A stretch of DNA of 64,000 nucleotides from Streptomyces sp. NBC_01217. Lineage in GTDB: Bacteria; Actinomycetota; Actinomycetes; Streptomycetales; Streptomycetaceae. Location of the stretch: the NCBI RefSeq assembly GCF_035994185.1, contig NZ_CP108538.1, positions 4,069,501-4,133,500 of the forward strand, in the 5' to 3' direction. The position numbers were made by a program, and so were the translations under genes. Of this stretch, positions 46,073-53,608 are shown in pieces. Each line of letters opens with the position of its first letter. Positions within the stretch are counted from its first letter, which is position 1. Under the pieces are notes generated by a model that saw only the letters and a list, made by a program, of their open reading frames with translations, was not told the origin of the DNA and ran no database searches.

Positions 46073-47620
46073 TCATGCGGTGACCTCCAGGCGCAGCCCG
46101 TCGAGATGGAGACGCCCGCGCACGGTGTCGACTGTCGTGGAGCCCTCGGCAGGGGTGAGGGTGAGCCGTACCCCGTGGGCGGATCCGGAGGCGGCGGTGA
46201 CCCGGCGGCTGGCGGGGACGCGGGCGGCGAGAGCCACGTCGAGGAGGGCGAGCAGCGCCCGTGTCTCGGGCTCGTCGAGTGTCCGGCCGTAGACGCCGTC
46301 CGACGCGAGGGTGTTCGCGGCGTCGCGGCGCTCGGCCTGCTCCTTCAGCTGCCCGGCGCGGAGCAGGGCCCGCCGGTCGTCGTCGCGTTCGATGCGGCCG
46401 GGGCCGTGCAGGGCGGGGGTGCGGCCGGACTGGACCAGGGTGCGGGCCAGCTCGACCGGTTCGGCCTCCCACCAGGACGTACGTCCCGGGATCTGCTCGG
46501 GATCGGCGTACGGGACGGCGATGTGGCGGGGTGCGCCGAGCCCGAACACCGCCTGGAACAGGGCGTGCGCGTCCTCGTCGCTCTCGCAGGAGGTGAACCA
46601 CTGGGCGAGGTGGCGCAGTTGGCTCTCCCGGCTCACCCCGCCCCGGCGCGCCTCGGTTACCCGGCGCAGCAGGGCGAGGACGGAGCGGATCGCGGTGACG
46701 GTGGCGTCCTGCAGCCGCTCGGTCTCGCTGTGCTCGCGCTCCGCGAACCAGTGGACGATGCCGTCCCACCGGTGCCGCCAGTCCGCCAGGCGCTCGGCGG
46801 GGCTGCGGAAGAGCCGCTCGTCCGCCTCGGCCGCGTACTCGATCATGCGGTCCACACCGGTGGCCGCCGCCTTCTCGACCGCCTCGGCGAGCAACGGGGC
46901 GTAGCGCCCGAGTTCGGCGGTGAACTCCCGCATGTGCGCGAGGAGCGTGTCCTTGTGGGCGAGGAACACCTCGGGCCGGGTGTCGTTGGTACGCGCCAGG
47001 TCGCCCAGCATCAAGTAGAAACGGGCGGCCCGCTGCGCCATCTCGTTCAGCACGGAGTCAAGACGGCCGAGCTTGCGGTACACCTCCTCGCCGTCGCCCG
47101 CGGTGTTGGCCTCGGCCAGCGCGCGCAGGTCACCGAGGATGTCGGGGAAGACGAGGCGGGAGAGCTGGGCGTCCTCCAGGCTCGCGCCGAGCACGTCCTC
47201 CACGGCCCGGTACGCCCGGTATCCCGCCTGGGTGAACTGGTAGACGTAGTGGCGGTTGCGGTACTCGGCGAGGTTCGCGGCGCGCGTCCCGTCGTACGAC
47301 CGGTCCAGGACCTGCCACTCCGCGAGCGCGTCGAGCAGCGGCTGAACGCCGGCCAGACCGCCGACGGCGCGCGCCGCGGGGTGGTCGACGGCGAGCCGCT
47401 CCAGCAGTCCCACCGCGTCCGAAGCGTGCAGCAGGACCTGGTAGTTGCCGCGTCCGCGGTCGAAGGCCCGCAGCAGCCACAGGTATTCGTGGCGCTTCTC
47501 GGCGGAGGCGAAGTGGAACAGCCGCAGCCGGTCGTCGAGGGAGAACGCGTCGATACCGAACGCGCCCTCGTCGACGGGCTCCGGGGCTGGGGGCTCCTGG
47601 GCATCGAACTCGTCACTCAC
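46073..47620 (-). CDS. jetA: Wadjet type II JetA (DUF2397/TIGR02677)
   Basis: A 515-residue, largely helical DUF2397 protein, the kleisin/MukF-like subunit that bridges JetC heads. Recognisable segments are RLRLFHFASAEKRHEYLWLL near the start, ALAEWQVLDRSYDGTRAANL and LRHLAQWFTSCESDEDAHAL in the C-terminal half. The start is taken as GTG (47618-47620), giving VSDEFDAQEPP; a GAAGGGAAG lies about 15 nt away, so this is approximate. A longer frame to 47677 would run through strong RNA hairpins and is less likely. It leads the jetABCD run, 196 bp after the helicase stop. Confidence 0.88.
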   Translation of the reverse strand: MSDEFDAQEPPAPEPVDEGAFGIDAFSLDDRLRLFHFASAEKRHEYLWLLRAFDRGRGNYQVLLHASDAVGLLERLAVDHPAARAVGGLAGVQPLLDALAEWQVLDRSYDGTRAANLAEYRNRHYVYQFTQAGYRAYRAVEDVLGASLEDAQLSRLVFPDILGDLRALAEANTAGDGEEVYRKLGRLDSVLNEMAQRAARFYLMLGDLARTNDTRPEVFLAHKDTLLAHMREFTAELGRYAPLLAEAVEKAAATGVDRMIEYAAEADERLFRSPAERLADWRHRWDGIVHWFAEREHSETERLQDATVTAIRSVLALLRRVTEARRGGVSRESQLRHLAQWFTSCESDEDAHALFQAVFGLGAPRHIAVPYADPEQIPGRTSWWEAEPVELARTLVQSGRTPALHGPGRIERDDDRRALLRAGQLKEQAERRDAANTLASDGVYGRTLDEPETRALLALLDVALAARVPASRRVTAASGSAHGVRLTLTPAEGSTTVDTVRGRLHLDGLRLEVTA

Positions 47621-47645
47621 AGATCTGCGGGCTTCCCTTCTCCCC

Positions 47646-47693
47646 TGTCTCGGCTGGTGCGCGTCCGGCCGAGACACCGCCGGACCGCACCAG
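47646..47693 (-). promoter_or_regulatory. Overlapping hairpins (pseudoknot-like) in the jetA leader
   Basis: Stem A pairs TGTCTCGGC (47646-47654) with GCCGAGACA (47668-47676). Stem B pairs CTGGTGCG (47654-47661) and TCCGG (47664-47668) with CCGGA (47680-47684) and CGCACCAG (47686-47693). B's left arm lies in A's loop and its right arm outside A, the H-type pseudoknot topology, so the stems either coexist or switch. The site is 26-73 nt upstream of the jetA start. Confidence 0.5.
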
Positions 47694-47816
47694 TCTGCCG
47701 CACCCCGACCGGCGCGGGTAAGCCGCTCCCCGGCTCATGCCACCTGTGCTACCACGCGCCCCCTCTCACCCCCCTACCGGGCGGTGACCGCCGTCGGGAT
47801 CCGTCCGGCGGTCGGC

Positions 47817-50800
47817 TCAGAGGCGGATCGCCGCGTACGCCCCCAGCCACCCCGCCCCCACCCGGTCCCCGCGCGTGAAGACGACCGCTCCGCTGCGCCC
47901 CGCCGACGGATCGGACGGGTCGTCGGGCGGCAGGAGCAGCGTGGTTTCCTCGCCGTCGGCGGTGCGCAGGGTGGTGGTCGCGCCGTTCCACAGGCGGATC
48001 ACCGAGCCGGGCGGGGCCGTCACCCGGACCTCGTCGCCCTGGAGGGCGAGATGGACGCCGGTGACGCGCTCCGCGAGCAGCGCGCGGTAGCGGTCCGGGG
48101 TCAGGGCACAGTCGCCCGGCGGTGTCGTCCCGCTCCAGTCGGGGGCGTCGACGCCGCGGGCGCGGGCCGCGCGCCACATGCGGGGGACGAGATCGGGTGC
48201 GAACGGGGCGGTGGCCATCCGCTCGCACATCCACAGCAGCCGTCCGGCGCCTCGGCCGGGCCCCAGCCTCCGCCACCGGATGCGCTGGGCCAGATCGCTT
48301 GCGACCACGGCCGCCCAGGGGTGGACCGTGCCGAGGGGACCCTGCGCGCCGAACCAGGCCAGGTAGCGCTGGGCCTCGTCCAGGATGCCGGTCATGGAGT
48401 CGGCGGGGATGCCGAGGACGTAGCCGGGACTGGCGCGGAAAAGGGCCGGGCGGCCGGCGACCAGATGAAGGACCGCGCGGGCGAGGTCGCCGGCCTCCGG
48501 CTTCGGCTCGTCCTCCGCCGCCGCGTCACTCTCCTCCGGCTCCCCATGCTCGTGATCCGCCTCTCGCAGGACTCGGCGCAGCACCGAACCTGCCCGGTCG
48601 GTGAACGGCGCCTGTTCGAGCACCGGGAGGCGAGTGCTGAGCAGGGCCGCCAGCGATCGCTCGGCGGTGAAGGCGTCTTCGGGCACGGGGGATTCCCGTA
48701 CCGCTGTGGCCAGTTCGTCGGCGAGGGTGGCATCGACCATGAATCGGCTGGTCAGCCGGCCCAGCGCGGTCGGTTCCAGGCGGCCCTCGTCCGTGGTGGC
48801 ACGCAGACAGCCCGACGCGGTGAGGAACCGAGCCGCCTCACGCAGGGGCTCGACGCCGTCCTCACCCTGATGTGCGGCGAACGTCCCCGCCCACCACGCC
48901 TCCGTCTCCTGGGCGGTGGTCAGCCGTTCCTGGACGGCCTCGGCCAGCAGGTGGTCGGGCAGATGGTCGCCCAGCCGCGACCGCACCGTGTATCCGGCGG
49001 CCAGCCGAGCCTGCCAGTGCGCCCGTTCGGCCGGGTCGGCGAGCAGGAACGCCCAGCCCTCGCGCTCCCCGGCGCCGATCCGTCCGGCCCGTCCGAACAT
49101 CTGCTGGACCATGGACACCTCGATACGGTCCAGACCGATGCTGGTGTCGCTGACGATCACCGCGCGGGCGGGGAGGTTGACGCCCGCGGCGACGGTGGAG
49201 GTGGCGACCAGGACGTCCGCCTCACGGGCTCGGAAGGCCTGCTCGGCCTCCCGCCTGTAGGGCCAGTCCCGGTAGTGCAGCCGTACGCCGGCCTTGGTGC
49301 ACAGCCGCTCGACCAGTTCGGTGTCGTCCGCGTCCGCCCCGGCCGTCGGCACGCCCCGGTCGGCGGCCAGCGCCAGCGCGGTCGCCCGCACCCGGCGCTT
49401 GCTGCCGCAGAACACCAGCACACTGCCACCGTCCGCGGTGACTTCCCGGGCGATGCGTACCGCGGCCTCGGTGCGCATCGCGGCCCGCGCCGCCCAGTCC
49501 GCCTCGTCCGCCGACGGCAGGACGGGCAGCTGCCAGGTCAGCCGGGTGGGCCGCCAGGAGGTGCGGACCAGGCGGGCGCCCAGCCACTCGGCGACCTCGT
49601 CGGCATTGGCGACCGTCGCCGACAGCCCGACGATCCGCGTCCCCGTACCGTCCTCCCGCACGCGGGCGACAAGCGCCTCCAGCACGGCGCCGCGAGCGGG
49701 ATCGCCCAGCAGATGGATCTCGTCGACCACCAGGCAGCCGACCTCGGCGAGCACGTCGCTCAGCGATCCGGCACGGCAGATCGCCTCGAACTTCTCCGTG
49801 GTGGCCACCCACACATCGGCCGCCCGGATCAGCGCGGTGTCCACAGCGGCCTCACCGGTCAGGCGGACCACACGCAGGCCACGGCGCCGCCACAACTGAA
49901 GCTCGCGGTCCAGCTCATCGGTGAGCGAACGCTGCGGCACCAGCCAGGCCGCCCTACGGCCCCTCGCGTGCGCCTCCAGCGCCGCGACCATCCCGATCGG
50001 CGTCTTGCCCGCGCCGGTCGGCGCCACCACCACCAGATGCCCGGTGCCCTCCCGTACGACCGGAACGGCCGCCGCCTGCGCCGGATTGAACGCCGGGTGC
50101 GGCAGCAGCGCGGCCCACTCGGCCGGCACCAGCTCCTCGACCGGCACATACGCGCCGCCGTCGTCCTGCGGCAGCTCCTCCAGCGCGTCCCACTGGGCGG
50201 CGAACGCGTCCCGGGCCGCCACTGCCCAGGGACCCGCGGCCGGGGCGGCGCCGCCCGGACCGACCGCGACCAGATCCGTCCGACCGCCCGACTCGTTGAC
50301 CGTACCGACCTGTTCGGTCTCTTCCCAATAGCGGCTGACACGGTACGGGACACCGCGCCCCGCGAGCCCGCTACGCAGCGCGTCGTACTCCGGTCCCTCG
50401 GGCAGGATCACCCGTACGTCCTCGGCTGCCGCGAGCGCCTCCTCGGCGGGGCACCACGCAGGATCGGTCACCTTGCACCACAACAGGGCCCGCTTCTCGT
50501 CCTGTTCCGGCACGGCCAGGTCCTCCGGCCACGCCGGACGGGACCCTTCACGCACCGCCGCGGGGAACTGCCCTGGGACTCGGATCGTGGTCACGGTGCC
50601 CCCAGGGCCGCCCGGACAGGGCCCCGGCGGCACAGGGATGGACGCCGAAGGTACGGCCGCGAGCTGGTCGTACGTCTTCACCCCCAGGTCCGCGAAACTG
50701 AACGCGGTGGGGCAGGCGGGGCAGATGAGCGCGGTGTACCGGTACACCCGCCCCTGCGACGCATACGGCCTGCGCAGGGCATGCAACTCCCCCTCGCAGA

Positions 50801-50981
50801 CAGGACAACCGTGCCCCACCCGTTCCTCGTAACTCCACCCCGGCTCCGAGAACCGTGCCGGGAACGGTCCGCCCAGAGCCACGCCCCACCGCCGCCGGGC
50901 CACCTCGGCCACGGAGCCCTCCACGCCCGTCCCGGACTGTGCCGGAACGCCCTCGTCCATCACTCCGTCCGCGCTGCGCAT
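47817..50981 (-). CDS. Ski2-like DEAD/DEAH-box helicase with N-terminal zinc ribbon
   Basis: A 1054-residue superfamily-2 helicase. Walker A is APTGAGKT (320-327), motif II VVDEIHLLGD (Asp420-Glu-Ile-His), motif III SAT (454-456) and motif VI QQMFGRAGR (about 626-634), the Ski2/Hel308 pattern. Before it is an unusual N-terminal region with cysteine pairs C59-x2-C62 and C87-x2-C90 (a probable zinc ribbon) and about 200 further residues of unknown fold. After motif VI come the winged-helix and helical domains usual for the group, then a C-terminal extension. The start is ATG at 50979-50981; an ATG 7 codons on has a better GGAG. It is co-oriented with jetABCD. Confidence 0.88.
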   Translation of the reverse strand: MRSADGVMDEGVPAQSGTGVEGSVAEVARRRWGVALGGPFPARFSEPGWSYEERVGHGCPVCEGELHALRRPYASQGRVYRYTALICPACPTAFSFADLGVKTYDQLAAVPSASIPVPPGPCPGGPGGTVTTIRVPGQFPAAVREGSRPAWPEDLAVPEQDEKRALLWCKVTDPAWCPAEEALAAAEDVRVILPEGPEYDALRSGLAGRGVPYRVSRYWEETEQVGTVNESGGRTDLVAVGPGGAAPAAGPWAVAARDAFAAQWDALEELPQDDGGAYVPVEELVPAEWAALLPHPAFNPAQAAAVPVVREGTGHLVVVAPTGAGKTPIGMVAALEAHARGRRAAWLVPQRSLTDELDRELQLWRRRGLRVVRLTGEAAVDTALIRAADVWVATTEKFEAICRAGSLSDVLAEVGCLVVDEIHLLGDPARGAVLEALVARVREDGTGTRIVGLSATVANADEVAEWLGARLVRTSWRPTRLTWQLPVLPSADEADWAARAAMRTEAAVRIAREVTADGGSVLVFCGSKRRVRATALALAADRGVPTAGADADDTELVERLCTKAGVRLHYRDWPYRREAEQAFRAREADVLVATSTVAAGVNLPARAVIVSDTSIGLDRIEVSMVQQMFGRAGRIGAGEREGWAFLLADPAERAHWQARLAAGYTVRSRLGDHLPDHLLAEAVQERLTTAQETEAWWAGTFAAHQGEDGVEPLREAARFLTASGCLRATTDEGRLEPTALGRLTSRFMVDATLADELATAVRESPVPEDAFTAERSLAALLSTRLPVLEQAPFTDRAGSVLRRVLREADHEHGEPEESDAAAEDEPKPEAGDLARAVLHLVAGRPALFRASPGYVLGIPADSMTGILDEAQRYLAWFGAQGPLGTVHPWAAVVASDLAQRIRWRRLGPGRGAGRLLWMCERMATAPFAPDLVPRMWRAARARGVDAPDWSGTTPPGDCALTPDRYRALLAERVTGVHLALQGDEVRVTAPPGSVIRLWNGATTTLRTADGEETTLLLPPDDPSDPSAGRSGAVVFTRGDRVGAGWLGAYAAIRL

Positions 50982-51653
50982 GCCGCGACTGTGGCATGCC
51001 GTGATCTACGCTCGCAGGCGGTTCATACCTCTTCCACCACTACGAGCGCGGCTTGTGCTCAACCGGCAAAGGGACTCACGCCTCACCGCGCACACTCCTG
51101 CGCATGGAGTGTTGTCGACCGATGACAAAGCACGGCACCCCCCTGCGGCCGTCCCGCCAACGAGGACCTGCCACGTCCAGTGCCGCCACGGTGGATACCG
51201 ACGGCGCGAACTCGGCACCCGTCGCCGACAACACGAAGCGTTCCCTCTGTCACGTCACGCTCCCGAGCATTTCCAACTGCTGGCTCCAACCGCAATCCTG
51301 CGGTGGCGATGCCGACGAGGTACGCGAGGTGAGGCCATCATCGACAACCCGAACCTGACTGAGGCTGTTGAGCGCCAACTGTTGCAGGCGCAGGAGTCGC
51401 TCTACGAGCGGGCTGTCGATCGTGCCCCATGTGGAGCGCGTTGATCGTGGGATTGTCCGGATGGCACAACCCTGCGGCCTTGAGCACGCCTGTGAGGGCA
51501 CGGCGGCTGGGGATCCGTTTGCACGATCTCTGCACGCTTGGCCACCACATGGCCACCACACTGAACCCAACAGACCCGAACCGACCGGCAGAACGGAACA
51601 AAAAGCCAGGTCACAGCCCTGCGAACCGAAACGGCCACTGGCTACCAATCCCA
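50982..51653. other. Non-coding stretch between helicase and tRNA repeat
   Basis: 672 bp with lower GC content than its surroundings and no convincing gene. The helicase promoter should be here on the minus strand. On the plus strand 51339-51444 reads IIDNPNLTEAVERQLLQAQE and then stops, which looks like the tail of a decayed gene rather than a living one. Otherwise nothing was recognised. Confidence 0.45.
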
Positions 51654-51774
51654 GACCTACGCATTACGATGCGTAGACCACAGGCGCCCGATTTGCCCGG
51701 ATTCAAAGGTCACCCGAAACAAGAAACCCCAGGTCAGAGGCCTGACCTGGGGTTCACCATAGAGCCGCCTTCGG
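51654..51774. repeat. Right copy of tRNA-Thr 3'-end/terminator repeat (att-like)
   Basis: Direct partner of 37969-38089. It covers the last 12 bp of tRNA-Thr, the terminator hairpin and about 70 bp beyond. Within it, 51654-51669 (GACCTACGCATTACGA) is an exact copy of the anticodon-arm region of the tRNA itself (complement of bases near 51788-51803), so a third tRNA fragment is nested here, hinting at repeated insertion events. Confidence 0.75.
51725..51754 (-). terminator. tRNA-Thr terminator
   Basis: On the minus strand a 13-bp stem (AACCCCAGGTCAG / CTGACCTGGGGTT) with a 4-nt loop follows the tRNA by 8 nt, and then a T-rich run TTTCTTGTTTC. This is a classic intrinsic terminator, unusual for the window in having a U-tract. 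Confidence 0.85.
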
Positions 51775-51836
51775 GATTCGAACCCGAGACCTACGCATTA
51801 CGAGTGCGTTGCTCTGGCCAACTGAGCTAAGGCGGC
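51763..51836 (-). tRNA. tRNA-Thr (anticodon CGU)
   Basis: A 74-nt cloverleaf on the minus strand. Acceptor stem GCCGCCT/AGGCGGC, D-arm TAGCTCAGTTGG, anticodon stem ACGCA/TGCGT with loop CTCGTAA (anticodon CGU, threonine), and T-arm GGTTCGAATCC. The discriminator is T and no CCA is encoded, as in many actinobacterial tRNAs. It reads the rare-to-moderate ACG codon. Its 3' end is the probable insertion point of the island. Confidence 0.95.
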
Positions 51837-51955
51837 GCGCCCTGTCGCACCATGATGCGATCAGCAGCGTCGCCAAGTCTACACAGTTTCCGGGGGTGCT
51901 CCGCACCAGCCCGGATCCGGTCTGTTTTCGCAGGTCGGGGGCGGGATGAAGGGGA

Positions 51956-53482
51956 TCAGGAGCACGTTTTGCCGTCGGTCGGCGGGGTGCCTTCCAGGAG
52001 GTAGGTGTTGATCGCCGTGTCGATGCAGTCGCTGCCGCGGCCGTACGCGGTGTGGCCGTCGCCTCGGTAGGTGAGGAGGGTGCCGGAGGAGAGCTGGCCG
52101 GCCAGGGACTCGGCCCATTTGTACGGGGTGGCCGGGTCGCGGGTGGTGCCGACCACGACGATCGGGTCCGCGCCTCTGGCCTCGATGCGGTGGGGGGTGC
52201 CGGTGGGGTGGATCGGCCAGTCGGCGCAGTTCAGGGCGGCCCAGGTGAAGGTCCTGCCGAAGACCGGGGACGCCTTCTCGAAGCTGGGAAGCGCCTGGGC
52301 GGCGGCGTCGGCGTCGGCGAAGGCGGGCGGCAGGTCCAGGCAGTTCACGGCGGTGTTGGCGAACATCAGGTTCGCGTACGAGCCGTTCGGATCGCGTTCG
52401 TAGTAGCCGTCCGCCAGGGAGAGCAGACCGGATCCGTCTCCCTTCTGAGCAGCAGTGAGGGCATCGCTGAGCTGGGACCAGGTCGACTCGTCGTACATGG
52501 CGGCGATGACTCCCATGGTGGCGAGGGACTCGGTGAGCTCGCGGGAGGCGCCGCTGGGGATCGGCCTGGCGTCGAGGCCGGCGAAGAGCTGCTTCAGGCG
52601 GGTGGCCGCGTCGGCGGTGGAGGTGGTGCCGAGCGGGCAGTCCGCCTTCTTCAGGCAATCGGCGGCGAAGGACCGGAACGCGACCTCGAAGCCCGCGGTC
52701 TGATCGCGGTTCACATCGATGGCGGGGAGCGACGGGTCCATCGCGCCGTCCAGGACCAGGCGGCCGACCCGGGCCGGGAAGAGCTCGGCGTACGTCGCGC
52801 CGAGGTAGGTGCCGTACGACGCCCCGACGTAGTGCAACTTCTCGTCCCCGAGCAGGGACCGCAGCATGTCCATGTCGCGTGCGGTCTCGACGGTGGAGAC
52901 ATGCGGGAGGATCTTGCCGGAGCGCCGCTCGCAGCCACCGGCGAACTCCTTGTAGGCGCTGCCCAGCCTGTCGACCTCGGCGGCGTCGTCCGGGGTCTGG
53001 TCGACCTGGGTGTAGGCGTCCATCTGCGGACCCGTGAGGCATTCGACGGGCTCGCTGCGGGCCACTCCGCGCGGGTCGATGGCGACCATGTCGTAACGGG
53101 CCCGGACCTGGGCGGGGTAGCCGATGGCCGCATAGCTCTGGAGATAGCCGATGGCCGAACCGCCGGGGCCGCCCGGATTCACCACGAGGGAGCCGATCCG
53201 CTTGCCCGGCCCGGTGGCCTTCGCCCGGGCGACGGCCAGCTTGATGTCGCCGCCGCCGGGCTTCGCGTAGTCCAGGGGCGCCTTCATCGTCGTGCACTGG
53301 AATCCCGGGACACCGCAGTCCCGCCAGGTCAGCTGCTGCGCGTAGTACGGCTTGAGCACGGCGGGGGCGGACGGGGCGGACGGCGAGGCGCTCGTCGAAC
53401 TGCCGCTGCTGCAGCCGGAGATGAGAAGGCCGGCAGTGCCGAGCGCGGTGGCGAGAATGCGAAGCGGGCGCCTGGTGTCCAT
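51956..53482 (-). CDS. Secreted tripeptidyl aminopeptidase-like alpha/beta hydrolase lipoprotein
   Basis: A 508-residue protein with a lipoprotein signal (GTAGLLISGC, lipid on Cys24), a Ser-rich tether and an alpha/beta hydrolase of the S33 Tap family. The oxyanion loop is VVNPGGPGGSA, the nucleophile elbow GASYGTY, the acid TTRDPATP and the His GDGHTAYGRGS. Three paired cysteine sets suit an extracellular protein. It cleaves N-terminal peptides from secreted proteins in known relatives. The start is ATG at 53480-53482. It follows holB by 126 bp. Confidence 0.9.
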   Translation of the reverse strand: MDTRRPLRILATALGTAGLLISGCSSGSSTSASPSAPSAPAVLKPYYAQQLTWRDCGVPGFQCTTMKAPLDYAKPGGGDIKLAVARAKATGPGKRIGSLVVNPGGPGGSAIGYLQSYAAIGYPAQVRARYDMVAIDPRGVARSEPVECLTGPQMDAYTQVDQTPDDAAEVDRLGSAYKEFAGGCERRSGKILPHVSTVETARDMDMLRSLLGDEKLHYVGASYGTYLGATYAELFPARVGRLVLDGAMDPSLPAIDVNRDQTAGFEVAFRSFAADCLKKADCPLGTTSTADAATRLKQLFAGLDARPIPSGASRELTESLATMGVIAAMYDESTWSQLSDALTAAQKGDGSGLLSLADGYYERDPNGSYANLMFANTAVNCLDLPPAFADADAAAQALPSFEKASPVFGRTFTWAALNCADWPIHPTGTPHRIEARGADPIVVVGTTRDPATPYKWAESLAGQLSSGTLLTYRGDGHTAYGRGSDCIDTAINTYLLEGTPPTDGKTCS

Positions 53483-53574
53483 CCCCGGAGCGTAGTCGCC
53501 GCGTGATGGTTCGCCCGCTTCTCTGCACGTACGGGTGAAAAAGCGGCGATGGGCGGGGATGAGCAGCGGTGGCG

Positions 53575-53603
53575 GTGGTGACGGGGGCAGTGGTGACGGG
53601 GGC
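53575..53603. repeat. Tandem 15-bp repeat in the holB-Tap gap
   Basis: GTGGTGACGGGGGC occurs twice with one base between, directly before the holB stop on the opposite strand. Non-coding; no role known. Confidence 0.5.
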
Positions 53604-53608
53604 TGGCG

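Larger units (their letters stand above)
37969..51774. mobile_element. Candidate tRNA-Thr-associated defence island (13.7 kb)
   Basis: The segment is bounded by 121-bp direct repeats, the right one covering the tRNA-Thr 3' end and its terminator. This is the layout left when an element integrates at a tRNA 3' end and displaces the original end outward. Contents are a Uma2 nuclease, Wadjet jetABCD and a Ski2-like helicase. No integrase, relaxase or replication gene is visible, and the repeats have diverged, so this would be an old or decayed element. A tandem tRNA-region duplication is the alternative. Confidence 0.5.

Noticed and set aside
47621..47677. Longer jetA start
   Set aside because: The added codons coincide with strong interlocking hairpins and lack a ribosome site.
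51429..51830. 133-codon plus-strand ORF near the tRNA
   Set aside because: Its end (SGFEPETYALRVRCSG) is simply the reverse complement of the tRNA-Thr, a known source of false proteins.
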